Shown here in pieces: positions 20,667 through 33,359 of a DNA stretch of 64,000 nt (positions are counted from its first letter, which is position 1; every line of letters begins with the position of its first letter). Location of the stretch: NCBI RefSeq assembly GCF_000002985.6, contig NC_003284.9, positions 17,546,001 through 17,610,000 of the forward strand, given 5' to 3'. The position numbers were made by a program, and so were the translations under genes. This stretch comes from Caenorhabditis elegans (taxonomy: Eukaryota; Nematoda; Chromadorea; Rhabditida; Rhabditidae). The notes below the pieces were generated by a model. The model saw nothing but the letters and a program-made list of their open reading frames with translations. It searched no databases and had not been told where the DNA came from.

Positions 20667-21478
20667 TTATTGTGAGAAAATGTAGAAAAAGGTCAGGATG
20701 ATGAGCACAAAGATGAGTAATAGGTGACTCTCACGGGCTGCTGGTGTCTCGTTGCAAAAGTCGATGTTCTTGCAGAAGCAATTGGAGTGAGTGCCCAGGG
20801 AGTTTGTGACAACTTTGCAGGCTGAAGAAGCAAAATATTTGGAGTTTTAGTGAAATAAATAATGGAGTATCTGTCAATTTTATTAGAACTCTAGATAATA
20901 TTTCTTCTAGTTTTTTAAAAATTTTTAATAAACCTCAAAGTTTCATAGCTCCCAATTTTACTTAATCTTCGAACAAAATCTTACTAGCTCCAGCTGTATC
21001 AATTGGCGGGTTGTCCATGCATCCGTGGTAGATTCCGTTTGACAAGGCGTCCGGTCCTTTGGTGCAGTACATCCCTTTGCAGTACAAGCTGGCATTACAG
21101 AACTCGGTCGCATCGTCCACTCCAAGTGGAGTCACACAGTCATAGCACTTGATTTGTACTTGTTGGTACGTACCTGTAAGGAATATCTGTTTTGATTGGT
21201 GAAATGACTGCACCACTTTGAAAAAAGTTTGTCAATTTTTTTATCGTATTTTTCAAAGTACTCTAACTTAAGTAATCATCTAAATAATCAAATAATAAAT
21301 AACATGTGCCAAAATGTCAGGTTTCAAGAAATTCAATATTAGTAAGTGTGATTTATAAAAAAAATGTTCCGAATCGGTGCAGAATCGTCTATTAATTTAT
21401 TTAATTCAAAAAAATAAACGTACCAATGATTGTTAAGGAGACCAGTACACTTTTCAAGAGGCCACGAAAGCGGCTCAT
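20667..21478 (-). CDS. Small Ly6/uPAR-like cell-surface protein
   Basis: Three exons: 21424-21478, 20985-21173 and 20667-20821, joined in phases 1 and 1, about 133 residues. The start codon opens a signal peptide (MSRFRGLLKSVLVSLTIIG). The mature part has ten cysteines in a three-finger-like order: CYDC, FCNASLYCKGMYC, GC, CK, NCFC and finally FCN. The closing Cys-Asn is typical of Ly6/uPAR domains. The C terminus is hydrophobic (HLLLIFVLIILTFFYIFSQ), either a GPI-attachment signal or a membrane anchor. An N-glycosylation site, NAS, lies in the domain. Such proteins sit on the outer cell surface and often modulate receptors; the partner here is unknown. It could be related to the ODR-2/HOT group, but I cannot tell. 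It is transcribed in the same direction as the GPCR upstream, 1.1 kb away. Confidence 0.75.
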
Positions 21479-22605
21479 TTCCACTAGGACTACAAAAATA
21501 CGAAAAATATTTTCTGCCAAAAACTGCTTTTGGGATGCGGTTGCTATGTAGAACGTTTTATGTTTTTTATTTATTTCCTCAAATCCAGTCGTATTTCCAT
21601 GGTGAATGAACGTCTTTGAGAAACGCACTTTAGAAAAAATCTTCATAAAAAAGCAGAGAATTTATGAAAAATGAAACATGTAAGCAAATCAAATCGTTGG
21701 CAATTTTGAGTTTTTCAGTGGAAAGAGTGGTTCATAGAATGGCAAAATGTGAAAATAAAGTTGTTGAATACAAATGAAAAAGTATGGAACACGTGTTGTA
21801 TTTTGTGGGGAAATGCAAATCTATAAAGCAATCGTAATTACAGGTAAAAATTGGCTAGAACAATGAAATATCTAGCCCATACTACACCTTTGAAACCTTT
21901 TGTTGTGGTGAAAAACAGTTAACAGAAAAAAGAAGGCATTTGAAATATAAAAGTTATGAAAATAAAAAGATCATCATGTCATGTCAAGTTCTACTTACAG
22001 ACGTTTCATCGGTTCTGAAAATATATAGCTTTAGAAATTGTTGCATTTTTTCTTATTAGTTTACTGTGCACTATTATTTTGTTTGCACCATAAGAGATTA
22101 AGAATGGATGAACATTCTGGAAGTTATTATCATAATTAAAAACAAATTAATTGAGTGTAAAATTACAGACATTCCTTCAATCAGGCGAAAATACTAGACG
22201 ATTTTTAGACAATTTTACAAAGGGTACATGCGGAAATTATTTTACATTAACTGTAACTTGATGAAATTAAAAAAGTTTGTTGTATCCTAAATATTTTGAA
22301 AAAAAATTAAATTTTTTCACACAAAACATTAAATAAAATTTCAGAAAAAAGTTATCGATTTGCGATAAAATACACTTCGGATTCTTAGTAGGTAGGAAGT
22401 TATATTTTCTGTCAATTTTTTGTTGTTGATAACTCAAGTTTCTAAACAAGTCCACTTTTAATATGATTGAGAAACTGTCCCCATTTCTCCCTGAAAAATA
22501 TCGTTGCACCCTGTTTCCAACTTTAAAATTCACAGTATATTCTTTTACTACATAGATTATCATTATTTTATGTTCCCCCGTCACCAATACATGCACTTTT
22601 TGCAC
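21479..22605. other. Intergenic between Ly6-like and GPCR genes
   Basis: 1.1 kb of AT-rich sequence. I see the presumed 3' UTR of the GPCR and promoter of the Ly6-like gene but no recognisable site. A 112-codon minus ORF (22267-22605) lies immediately after the GPCR stop, beyond a GTGAGT, and has no domain. Confidence 0.45.
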
Positions 22606-25600
22606 TCACCTAGATACGATTAATTCCATGTTCCGTTTATAACGAAACGACCTTTCCGTGCTACCATAGACCTTTGTGGCATTGCCAGTTGTGAATGATG
22701 ATGGTGCACAGAGGGATACTTCCTGAAAACATTTTGTTCGTTGGTTAGATGAGCCGCACATCTACATACCGAGTCATTATTCCATTGAGCCATATCATAT
22801 ATACATGCTCCAATTAGCGTCGACTTTATGCACTTTCGGCACGACCTTCGAAACCGCTTGCCCCACACGAAAAACACCCAAAAGTTCGATGAGCAATTGA
22901 GCACAATTAGGAAATTGGAGATGTCGACAAACAAGGAAGCCAGCGGTGATCTCATGAACGCCGACTGGCCGACAACCTGACAATTTATTAACAGGTGATG
23001 TGTCTGGGGAGTGCACTACGATCACTTACATGCTCCAAAACATCAATGACCGTGGGTAAAATGTCGGAGACCAAAAATTTTGCGATCACCAAAACCAACA
23101 TTATATTCGATTTATGGTCCTTCCTGGAATATCTGATAAAAACATTTTTAGACATGAGTTGATGCGGTGCAATAAAAAACCAACCTTGAAGAATTATATC
23201 GCGATGATTTTATTGATTTACACCGTGTATCGATATCCGAGTTCGGTGCGCATAAAGATTTCCGTTTTGCGATAGCGGAACGCAGGGCTGAAAAAAGGTT
23301 ACGTAGTTTACTACCGTATCGGTATTTAGGAAAAACATACCAATTGTGATTCTTAGAGTCAGTGCAAACAAAATAAGGCAAGGGAGAAGGGTCACAAAGA
23401 CCATTGCAAGGATAACATGATAGATTGTCCAGTAGAGACGGTTCTGAAAAATAAACAATTACAAAACGTTTTGTTGCAGCGCAGCAAAAATTATGAGTAT
23501 ACTATGTATAAGTCTAATAATTTGCTTCAAAACTTTACATACTTGTACTCTTTTTTTGTGGAAAATATACATTTTGTTTTGTTTCTACTGAAAAATATAA
23601 TATTATTTATAGGTGGGTCTCCCCACGGCTTTCAACATTAACGGTTCTGATCTATAGAACTTTGTAAATTCGAAAAGGTTATAGAATTTTATACACCTTG
23701 CTTAGAAAAAAACCAAGCTTATGACACCTGAGATTTTTTACTCTAACAAAGTTTAAAACCACGTTTCACTTTAAAAACATTTCGAGTAATGAAACGTAAA
23801 CTGGTATCACCTTTTATTCACATTCTAAAAGCGTGAATGCCATTTTCCTATGCCCTTCTCTTCTTTAAAACGATAGGTTCGAACGTTGGAAAATTATTTT
23901 GTAAATTTAAACTTTCTAATACACATTTCTCGAATTCGAATACTTTGATTGCTTTTGCGTTATAAAAAAAATGTTTTTCTATAGTTTTGAAGCTGAACAT
24001 TTTCTCAAAATTTCCTAAAAAATTTATTCGATATACGCAAAGGCAAAAAAATGAGTTTCACTGAATCAATTTTAAGATGAAATTTCTTTGTTCTTGTGCT
24101 CATTCCCGCTGCTTTCAATTTTTGTTATGATTTTCAGTTTTTGCTATGAAACCAATTAATTCCAAACTCTAGACATAATTCCTTGACCACTAATTTTGTA
24201 CTTGTTATTTATTCATCAAACTTTGTGACGTTAGGACTTTCCCACCCGAAATTCGGAGAAGCTCCATTCAAAAGAATCTCCTTCCGCCTACATTATTGCC
24301 TAGGTTTGATTAATTCCGTCAATTCTCAAGACCTTTTCTAGCAAACAAAGCAAGCCGAGAACTTGGAATAAATTATGGGGCTACTTGCGACTCACGTCAA
24401 AAAGTTCAGTCCTATCAATTGTGGCGACACATGATAATTGATCTTCGTCACATATTAAGATCACGTGAACTTCGAAAAACCTTGGAATTGAGAACATCAC
24501 TGCCATCGCTGACACGACTATCATCAGCCTTCGCACTCTTCTGAAAAATAGTGAAATTAGATAAATAGATTTGGGCTTGCCGAGCAAGTAACTTCATTTC
24601 ACGCACCGTTTCTTGCCAATCGCCCGATGTTTGAGTGGCTGGCACAGAGCCAAGTATCGGTCGATCGTCAGTGTCAAAACAATCCAGACGGATCCGGTGT
24701 GAGTGGTGTTGGCGAAAGTGTACACATAGGGGTATAGGTACACGTAAGTGCCTTGTGAAACAAGATGACCCCACCAGAGATTGGGGAATGAATATAGTAG
24801 AAAAGCATTGGCAAGTAGTGCCGTCTGCCATAATGTTAGTGTCACCTGGAAATTAGATTGGAAATGGAGATAAAACATTTTGAATGTCGTTGGCCATACA
24901 TTTTTAAGCAAAAACTGTATGGCTAAAAAATCAATAAATGTGTGGGACATTTTGGTATTACATCTTTGAAAGCTTACTAGCAAATAAATCATTGCAAAAA
25001 AATCTATAGCCAATTTTTTTCAACTTTGTTTCCAAACTTTGCTGAATTTTCAATTTTCTGTTTTCAAAAAGAATACTGCTTTGTCTCAACTTTTGATTTG
25101 CGAACATTGTTGATTGCAAAAGTTTTTTTTTCAATTTTTGTGAAGAAGTTTTTTTTTCATTTTCTGCACAATTTCCATAGACTTAAAAAAATCTCAAAAA
25201 TATCCAATTAGTATAACAGCTCATATTTCTAACTTTCTGCCAAGTCATAATTTCTTCAGACGATCAGATCGAAAATTGATATGGTTTTTCGTGTGACTCA
25301 AGCCATAGTGAATGAATATGTATAAACCTAGATGCAAACACAAATTTGCACGTGAAAAACAGCAAAAAAAAATCATAAAGAAAACGTACCAAATAATATT
25401 GTATTGCAGGTGTTCCGGCTCGCTCTTTTCGCAGAAATATGGACACCGATAGCAAATTGAGAATAATTCCTAAAAAGTAAAAGATGAATAAAATGTGGGA
25501 AGAGGCAATACTATTTGTAAATAGAAAATTAACATTGCAGATTGTAAATCCCAAAACAGATAATGTTTCAAACAAAAAAAAACACCCGCAAAATGTTTTG

Positions 25601-25919
25601 AAAAATAAAATTTCAAAAAAAAAATGATAAAAACATGGTTTGAAATTTTTGAGATTTTTTAAAAAATCTTTAAAAAGAAGATGCACATGTTTTTTCTAGA
25701 TTTTTTTTCGATTATTTTCTTAGTTAGAAAAAATAGTACATCTCTCCGAAAATGCGTAGAAGTTGTCCAAATCTTACCAGTAAATACAAAGAAAGCCGTG
25801 AAATATCCGTTCAACAAATGCGACAACATTTGGATGAAGTATAGGGCCCAGTCAAAGATGAAGGCAATGAAGGTGGTCGACGGCGAGGCGGTGGTGGCAT
25901 CCGCCATTACTGGAGGCAT
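22606..25919 (-). CDS. FMRFamide-receptor-type rhodopsin-family GPCR
   Basis: Nine exons: 25778-25919, 25390-25469, 24607-24845, 24396-24540, 23341-23443, 23185-23287, 23030-23123, 22770-22976, 22606-22722, about 409 residues in consistent phase. TM1 ends GIILNLLSVSIFL, joined across the first intron. TM2 reads LANAFLLYSF, with Asn where most class A receptors have Asp. TM3 ends in TIDRYLALCQPLKHR, the DRY motif at about residues 136-138. Then come RVRRLMIVVSAMAVMFSIPR (TM4), TM5 (VILAMVFVTLLPCLILFALT), TM6 (NIMLVLVIAKFLVSDILPTV) and TM7 (FLIVLNCSSNFWVFFV), where NPxxY is replaced by NCSSNF. The blocks YPYVY, SVWIVLTLTIDRY and FSIPRFFE are typical of nematode FMRFamide-type peptide receptors (frpr/egl-6/dmsr relatives). 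The stop (TGA, 22606-22608) overlaps a good donor, TCTAG|GTGAGT, so a longer alternative tail is possible. I do not know the exact gene name. Confidence 0.88.
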
Positions 25920-27640
25920 GAGAAGACACGGAGAACAAGGACTGAAACAATTTCTTTTTTAGGAGAGCAAGTGTGTAGACGTATCATGTTTCGGCGGAGT
26001 CCGCGACATGAACAGTCCGTTTCCACCCCTACACGTATTTGATGAGTGCATAAGGAAGAAGATGTTGGGAAATGTCCGTTACAACCGGATGTGATGTAAC
26101 AGGTTTGCACAGAAAATTGGAATTCATGAAGAGTTTTGTTCGGAAAATTTTAATTTGAGAGATGAATTGTGTTTTGGACTCGCAAAAATTCTCAGATTTT
26201 TGAGCAAGTCTTACGCTTTCTCGTCATTAGTGATAATTTAGAACTCGCAAAAAAAAGTAAATTTTCGAAAATGTATACTTGAGTTTTCGAAAAATTTCCG
26301 TTGCTTTTTCTACAATTTTCGACTTACTATTAGTAATAGTGTTTTTTCAAACATAGAAATGGAACTAAATTTCACTTCTCAATTCACCTCTTTTTCAAAT
26401 ATAAATTACATAGTAGAAAATCTATTTTAGAAAATACGATTTCTTTATTAGCACCTAAACATTATAAGAGAAAAAATTATGATTTCGCTCTAGTAATTCT
26501 AAATTCATGGGATATCATAGTGAAACTAATCAAAAAATTAGATTTTTTTACAGTCAATTAGAGGTACTAGAGGTATTGCTGGAAGTTTACATTAGAATCT
26601 AAATTAGAACTACGGAAAAAATCGAAATTTCCTGTGAACAAATTGACAAAACTTTTTGTTCACTTTTGCCTTGTATTTCCGAAGTTTTCAATGCTCGAAA
26701 TTAGTTATCAAAAATATTGAAAATATTTTAAATTGAAAAGTGTAAAAAAAAAGATATCGAGTTCTTTTTTTGAAGTAATTTTTCAAAAGTTAACCTGAAA
26801 TTAACTTTTTGAAAATGGGAAAAAAAACCGAAAAAATAGCACGAAAATACCCTTTAAGAAATCCAAATTGGAAAAAAGGTCGCAGCACTTTTTTTGAAAT
26901 TTGGAAAAAAGTTTTGAACATTTTTTGTACAAATTTCAATGAAATTTCTAATGAACTTAACCACACATATTTCATTAACATTTTTTACGAAATCTGGAAT
27001 AAGAATTCCTAAGAAAAATAAAATCAAAAATCAGATAATTCTAAGAGCAAAAGTTGATGAAACATCTTCTTAATAAAAACTGATCTTTCCTTAGAAGAGA
27101 AGCCTTGTATACTCAAAGGACAAATAATTTTTTTTGAGAAAACGCTCAGAAGAAAAATAACTCTTTCAGAATATTGAAAAGATGAGCTAAAACCTGTCAA
27201 AAACACGTGGAACTGCAGTGTTTTGCCTCCGCACCTTTTCAATGACATCGTCTTCGGATGCTTGAGACACTTTTTTTACTTTTTTCCTCCCTTTGCGTTT
27301 CAGCAATTCTTGGAAAATAGATGGACAAATGAAAAAGTGGTCAGAGCCTATATATTGGTGCAATTATTTCGAATTAGAATCTATTGAAATGTTGTTATTT
27401 GCAAGCAGAGAGGTAATTTAAATTTGAAGAGTTTGCACTCGTTCCAAGAACTTTTTCGTATGACTGGTTGTGGTCCTTAGAACAGAATAACAAATTCTTG
27501 TTATTTTGGAACATAGTTCTTCTATTATTTTGGAAAATAGTTCAAAAATAGGATGACAACCAAAAAAAAGAAAAATAAAATACATGAGCAAAACCTGATA
27601 CTTGAACATAACTCGAAGCTTCATTTGGAGGAGCAGTAGC
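25920..27640. other. Upstream region of the GPCR, no gene seen
   Basis: The first 200 bp upstream of the GPCR start are GC-richer and probably promoter or 5' UTR. Beyond that the DNA is AT-rich without supported exons. ORFs of 60-75 codons here are Lys/Phe/Asn-rich with no family signal. Confidence 0.4.
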
Positions 27641-27731
27641 AAAAGACTAAGCCGAAGCCTAAGCCTGAGCCTAAACCTATGCCTAGGCCTAAGCCACAGC
27701 CTAAGCGAAAGCCTTCTCCCAAACCTAGGCA
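27641..27731 (-). repeat. Interstitial telomere-like tract, GCCTAA strand up
   Basis: Regular hexamers GCCTAA, GCCTGA, ACCTAT and GCCTAG run for about 90 bp. It is the reverse orientation of TTAGGC. A run of 14 Ts follows directly at about 27737-27750. Confidence 0.75.
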
Positions 27732-27759
27732 ATAATTTTTTTTTTTTTTTTGATTTCAA

Positions 27760-28275
27760 ATTTACGCTTACTATATGAGCAACGTGGTTGTTCTGATTTT
27801 CATTGAAGTCACGTTCTCCGTCACCAGTCTGAGTGACACTGAAAATTATTAGGCTCGTGACGGAAATCTGAGGCTTTTGCCTAACAAGAGCTAATTGCTA
27901 CACTTATCAAACGGAAGTGATCATTTGAATAATTTTTAGAGATTAGAATTTGGGATATGGGGAGAAGCGGAAGTTACTGCGAGACTCTAAATTTTAGCAT
28001 TTTAACATGCCGGAGAATTTTTGGAAGCTGTAAAGTCAAATTAACAAAATATATAATTGTTGAACTATCTGATGAGAGAAAAAATATTACGGACGGAAGT
28101 GGCAGTAGACACGCAAAAAATGCCATTTTGTTTTAAAAAAAAGATATTTTGAAATATTTTTGAGAGCTTAGACAAGATTAATCTCGTAACTCACTAAAAT
28201 TTTGATTCTAAATGATGGTATAGGTGTGCAATTGATTTTCTAGATTTGAAACGTAGGAAGTAAGTATCAGATTTT
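27760..28275. other. Noncoding, nothing recognised
   Basis: AT-rich sequence between two telomere-like tracts. No exon, RNA gene or repeat is supported. Confidence 0.4.
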
Positions 28276-28410
28276 AGCTTAAGCTTAAGTTTCAAGTTCC
28301 TGGTTCAAGTTTAGGCTTGGACTTAGGATCAGGCTTAAGATCAAGCGAAAGCCTGGGCTTAGGGTCCGGCTTAGGTTTAGGCTTTGGGTTAGATTAAGGC
28401 TTGAGTGTGA
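28276..28410 (+). repeat. Interstitial telomere-like tract
   Basis: Hexamer-phased TTAGGC variants (GCTTAAGCTTAAG, TTTAGGCTTGGACTTAGG, GGCTTAGGTTTAGGC) cover about 135 bp. Moderately degenerate. Confidence 0.7.
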
Positions 28411-31290
28411 AGATTGCATTTGAAAGGAGCCTAGACTTGAACTCAAATTATACCTGAATAAAACAAACAATTCAAAAACAAGACAATTTTAAGATAACAA
28501 TTACTTTCCGTCTCACCTGTAACCGAACTTATATTTTTTTTGATAAATTCAGTAATCTTTCCTGGTCAGAATGTCTACTACATATCCCTAAGAGAGTTTA
28601 AAGACTGAAAAAACATTGACTATTTACTTTTCACCTAGTACACCCACAAAGGTGCCAGCCAAACAACGCAAGGTGTCAATCAAAATGCAAAATTAAACGC
28701 CCACCAAAAAGTCCGACCAGATTTTACCAAAACACACAATTTAAATAAAGAATCAAACATTAAAATTTGAATTTAGAGTTTGGAGTTTTCTTAAACAATT
28801 AAGCAGCTGATTTCTAATTTTGAAACACTTTTTAAAAGATTGGCTGAAAAAGTAATGAAACATAGAAACCCTTGAGAACATTATTAAAGAACATATGAGG
28901 AAGCAAATGGCGAATTAGGATTTGAAATATTAATGGAATGTGCAAGTTGCTCTATGCATTTCAATCTGATTAATCTAGACACTCTCGACATGAAGAATGA
29001 GTTGTTTGGAATGCTAGCAGAAAAAATATGAGACCTACACATGAGGTTCAGGCAATTAGATATTTTGCGTAGGAGATTTTTCTTGCAAAAGGTCCTCTCA
29101 AATTCATATACCTTGCGTGAGCTTTTTGGGTATGATTTTTAGGATTTTAGCTTCTTGTTTCAAGTTTCGAGAGTTGCTGGTATAATTTTTATGTTCAAAA
29201 CACATCACACTTTGCAAAATATTAAAAACACTGGCTTCGTTTTTTTGTCAAAGAAATTACTGATAATTTTTTATACATTAAAAAAAAATTCAGAGAAATT
29301 TAATGTGCCTTTATAATATCTAGTGAACGTTGTTTTTCCAGAGTCATTTTTGCATTTTTACCGATTTTTTATAAATACCGAGTTATGTTTGAATAATGAC
29401 CTGAAGACTCTAAAATCCACCAAAAATCTTCTCTAAATAATGCACACACGTTGATAACAAATTCACATTTCATAAAACAGAAATCATATACACAATTGTA
29501 TAGTAATGTTTGTACTGGGTGCCTCCTCCCTATACTCTTTTTTAGAAACGAAACTATTGGCAATTAAGTGGGACAGGACAAAACTGAAAAAAGACGAAAA
29601 AAAGAAAAAAAAAGAAGCTTAAATAAATATATATGAAAATATCCGAATAAATAGCACACGTCAAAAAAAGAATGCTCATTAGTTCTCCGAGCTTTGAGCA
29701 TTGAAGAGTTGTTCCAACAAAGCTAATTTCTACTAATGATTCATAATTCTAATCAAGTTTCGATTGACGCTTCAATTTTTTTTTCAAAGTATTCCCAGTT
29801 GGGAGGTTTGGAAGAAAATTGATTTTCGCTTTTAGCTTTTCAAAGTGCACAAAACGGAGAGAAACGAAAATCGAAAATGGAACAGTTTTCAGCAGGAAAA
29901 CAAAACTTTGAGACCACTCAATTAACTACTTGTTAATAATAAATGTGCACGAATAAGTGTAAAACAACACAGCACTTAATAAGTTATAGCGGAAGTCAAC
30001 AAAAACAGATGCAGAAATTTCAGGCTCAGCTGGGCAGAGATCACCGGCGAATGTGTACTATAAATGTCTATGACGTCATCATGGTGTCAGGATGTCCCAT
30101 TACGGTTTAATCTACAAAAAATGCGGGAATTTTTTCCTTCAAAAAATGTGACGTCAGTGCATTCTTAACCATGCGAAATCAGTTGGGAAGTCTGCGTCTA
30201 GATTTTCGTAAATCTACGTGGATCAAACCAATAAGGAACACTCTGACAACACGTGGAAAAGTAATGTTAGAAGAAAAATATGCAGAACCGTAAAAATGTA
30301 ATATTTTGAAAACTAAAATTTTAGGCATGTTGCATTTCTATTATTATAAATAAGTAATGAAACGAACAAAATTCTCGATGTTTTTTCACGTTTCTCATTG
30401 TTTTTTCTCAAAATATAAAAATCGAAGAAATCACAGAATAACTTGTTACTAGGTTATAATTAAAGTAGCCGAAAGTAGTCGCAGACATTATTCCTAGGTT
30501 AGCAAGAAAATTGAAAAGAGTTTATGAGAAAATAAATTTCTCTGAACTTCTCGAAATGGCAGTAAACAACAGATTTTGTTCTTATTCTCACTTATTTCTA
30601 GTAACTCGTATTTAGATATAGCTAATTCGATCAAGCGGTTAAGGTGAAAAAATTGGTCTGAATGTTCAACTGTCTTAATCTTTATTTTAAAATCTTATAC
30701 AATTCAACAACAAAAAGATAGGGGACCCTACTATACTAAATTCGCTTTTCGTATTTGGTCCACCAAGCAATTACTAAAGATTAATGACAGGTGTGGGTGT
30801 AATAGAATTGTTGATGATTTTTGTTGACAATTTTAAACGGAGCAGAGCAATTGAAATTATTGGAAAATTTGGACATTGGTCAGTTTGTCAAAGTTTCATC
30901 TTTAAATGAGTTTTAGTGACCAATACTATATAACTTCATATTGCAATTTTGTTGGCGAACTTCAGCATGTTGATTAAAATTTTATTTACTTGCTTTTTGA
31001 AAGTAAAATGTTTTGAACGTGAAAAACTATTGTCTAAACATAATTAAGAATCAGAACTTAAGCACAAAATTGGACCTGATTTAAAATCCGAGTGTAACTT
31101 TGATTCGAAGCTTTTGTTTACTAATCTCAGCCGAACCTTTTGCATAAGTCTAAACTGTAGTTTAGGCTTTTGACTTAAGCTCTGAATTTTAGCGTTTTTG
31201 CACAAAACACAAGCAATAAGAATACAACTAAGGAAATAGAAAATCTAGACGCGTCAAAAAGCAATAGCAGCATGCTTCCTCCCCAAAATA
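28411..31290. other. 2.9 kb noncoding stretch
   Basis: No gene is supported. Two CRE-type palindromes TGACGTCA lie 78 bp apart, at 30071-30078 and 30149-30156, in a slightly GC-richer island that also holds a pair of opposed GATTTACG-like words near 30200. They are possible bZIP sites. Confidence 0.4.
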
Positions 31291-32020
31291 CATTGTACAT
31301 GCAAACCGCATGTGAGATGAATTATTATTATTTTCATGCTTAATGTAATTCGGTGACTTTCTGTGCAACAAAAGAAGAGATCCTAGATTTCTAGACCCCC
31401 GCGCCATTCAGATAAGGGCTTGTCACTAACAAACAACACACATAGCCGCCTGTGGCGGCTTCGTCAAAAAATAAACGACGATGTGAAAAAGAAGGAAACA
31501 GCAAAAGTGAGATGAAGGAAAAAAGATAGTTTACTAAAAGGTCTAATGACATGTGTAGAGCCCCCTCCCTCATTTCACCCTCAAGTTCACCGTGTCATTA
31601 AAAACTTAAACTCAAGCGCAACTCTATATCCGGGATGCGGAGCCCTATGGGACTTGCTAGCAAATTAAAATGACGGGGGAGCCGGCGAAAAGGGGTAAGC
31701 AAATGCTATATATTTGCTTCTGAACAACTACCTAAATATTTTCGCGTTCATGTTGATCTATGATCGTGAGAAGAGGGGTTCCATGAGTGGAGGGCAAAAA
31801 TACTTGTAATAGACGGGGTCTCTGATCAAAGTCATTTGTCATGACACATTTTTCATTGACACTATTTTGCGCATTTTTTCAACAAAAACTAGTATTTTTG
31901 ACGTAACGAAATGTGAATAACAAAAAAAAAAACAAAATTGAACATTAATTTCCGTTTAATTTCCAATTCATTTGCTTTTTTACTGCCCTAGAGTATAACA
32001 ACAACTTTAATTTCCAGACG
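31291..32020. other. GC-richer noncoding island
   Basis: The stretch 31380-31830 is richer in G and C than its surroundings (CCCCCGCGCCATTCAG, GCCGCCTGTGGCGGC, GACGGGGGAGCCGGCG) and lacks an ORF. GCCGCC TGT GGCGGC is a perfect 6 bp stem palindrome near 31447. It is a candidate regulatory element in the gene-poor region. Confidence 0.35.
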
Positions 32021-32218
32021 TTAGGCTTACCCTTAGGCTTAGGATTAGATTTAGGCTTAAGCTTAGGTTTAAGCTTAGGCTTGGTCTTAGGCTTACACTT
32101 AGGCTCAGACTCAGGTTTAGACTTAGTACTAGATTTAGGCGTAGGCTTAGGCTCATGCTCAGGCTCAGGCTCAGGCTTAGGCTGAGGCATAAGCTTAGGC
32201 TTTGACTCAACTCAAGCC
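32021..32218 (+). repeat. Best-preserved interstitial telomere-like tract
   Basis: About 200 bp of TTAGGC variants in register (TTAGGCTTACCCTTAGGCTT at the start, then TTAGGATTAGAT, GGCTCAGGCTCAGGCTTAGG near the end). Because the unit is six bases, all frames stay open, which creates artificial Lys-Pro-Glu-Pro and Leu-Ser ORFs of 72-81 codons on the minus strand. Confidence 0.85.
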
Positions 32219-32471
32219 AAAGCAAAAATACCTGTTCAATTCAATTTTTGAATAATTTCTCTCAAATAACGAAAAAGTGCAATGAAATTTTTCAGACAGA
32301 CCCTTTTTGGTTTCTATAAATTACTAAATTTTTGCCTCAAAATTATTTTTAAAAACCTGGTCATGAGATTTTTATTAGGTGACATAGGTTGAATTTGAAC
32401 AACCAGTAGTGAGCTCAGTCATTTTTCTTTTAATGCATAAGTTTCCAAGAATTAAAGCTTGCTCGAAGAAG

Positions 32472-33359
32472 GAATATGTTATATATCCAATTTGTAATAA
32501 TAATAGAAGAGCTTTATTAGAAAGCAGAAGAGTGCAGTATGATAGAGTAGTGAGGAATGATCGAATATGATAGATTCGATCAAGGAATGTACATGTGGAT
32601 AATACATGAAATAATGATAAGAGAGTTCGAGAGTTCACGTGCTTCTTATTGTCGAGTTGTTATCGCCAAGTAGTGCGAACACGTTCACGTCTCACCGTAA
32701 CACCTTCCCCCTTATTGACGAATAGCGATTCCCTTGGCAAGAGGGGTTTCGACCAGAAGCTGTATATCGATTTCCGTTGCGAGTGGAGGCTTGACCGAGC
32801 TGTGTGGATGTCGATCCTCGCGGAGTTCCGGTGGAGGTTGAAAGGTGCTCCACAGATGAACCATATCTGTCCGGTACTCGTCGAATTCGCGAACTTCGTC
32901 TTACGGAATGGCTTGGGTCGGTGGTCGGGTGAGAACGTGAGGCGTATCCGGGCGCCGAAACGTCGTTGTTGGTTGGAGAACAGGATCCACGTGGCTGTCC
33001 TCTGACTGCATTGCTTTCTTTCATCTTTAGTTCACTTGTGATTCGGCTTCCACGATTGACATCAGTACTGGAACCATTCGAAGTAACAACTGGATCATCA
33101 TTGCGGGACATCTCATCCTGATCGCCAATGTTATATATCCAATTTGTAATAATAATAGAAGAGCTTTATTAGAAAGCAGAAGAGTGCAGTATGATAGAAT
33201 AGTGAGGAATGATCGAATATGATAGATTCGATCAAGGAATGTACATGTGGATAATACGTGAAATAATAATAAGAGAGTTCGAGAGTTCACGTGCTTCTTA
33301 TTGTCGAGTTGTTATCGCCAAGTAGTGCGAACACGTTCACGTCTCGCCGTAACAGAATA
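32472..33359 (-). mobile_element. Compact LTR retrotransposon, internally deleted
   Basis: Two 226 bp direct repeats (32477-32702 and 33129-33354) begin TGTTA and end TAACA, and differ at only a few positions. The host duplication GAATA flanks both sides (32472-32476 and 33355-33359). Read on the minus strand, the internal side of the left-hand LTR carries a polypurine tract, AAGGGGGAAGG, immediately before TGTTACGG; next to the other LTR is TTGGCGATCAGGATGAG, in the primer-binding-site position. The interior is only 426 bp and encodes one 139-codon minus-strand ORF with RRSSRIRRVPDRYG, like the linker between integrase and reverse transcriptase in LTR-element polyproteins. No protease, reverse transcriptase or integrase domain remains, so it is non-autonomous. 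Confidence 0.92.

Noticed and set aside
27418..27759. 113-codon minus ORF with Arg-Leu repeats
   Set aside because: Same cause: it runs through the GCCTAA tract at 27641-27731, and the rest has no domain.
31945..32225. 81- and 72-codon minus ORFs rich in Lys-Pro-Glu-Pro or Leu-Ser
   Set aside because: They are the open frames of a hexameter telomere-like repeat; a six-base unit keeps all frames open. There is no start or splice context.
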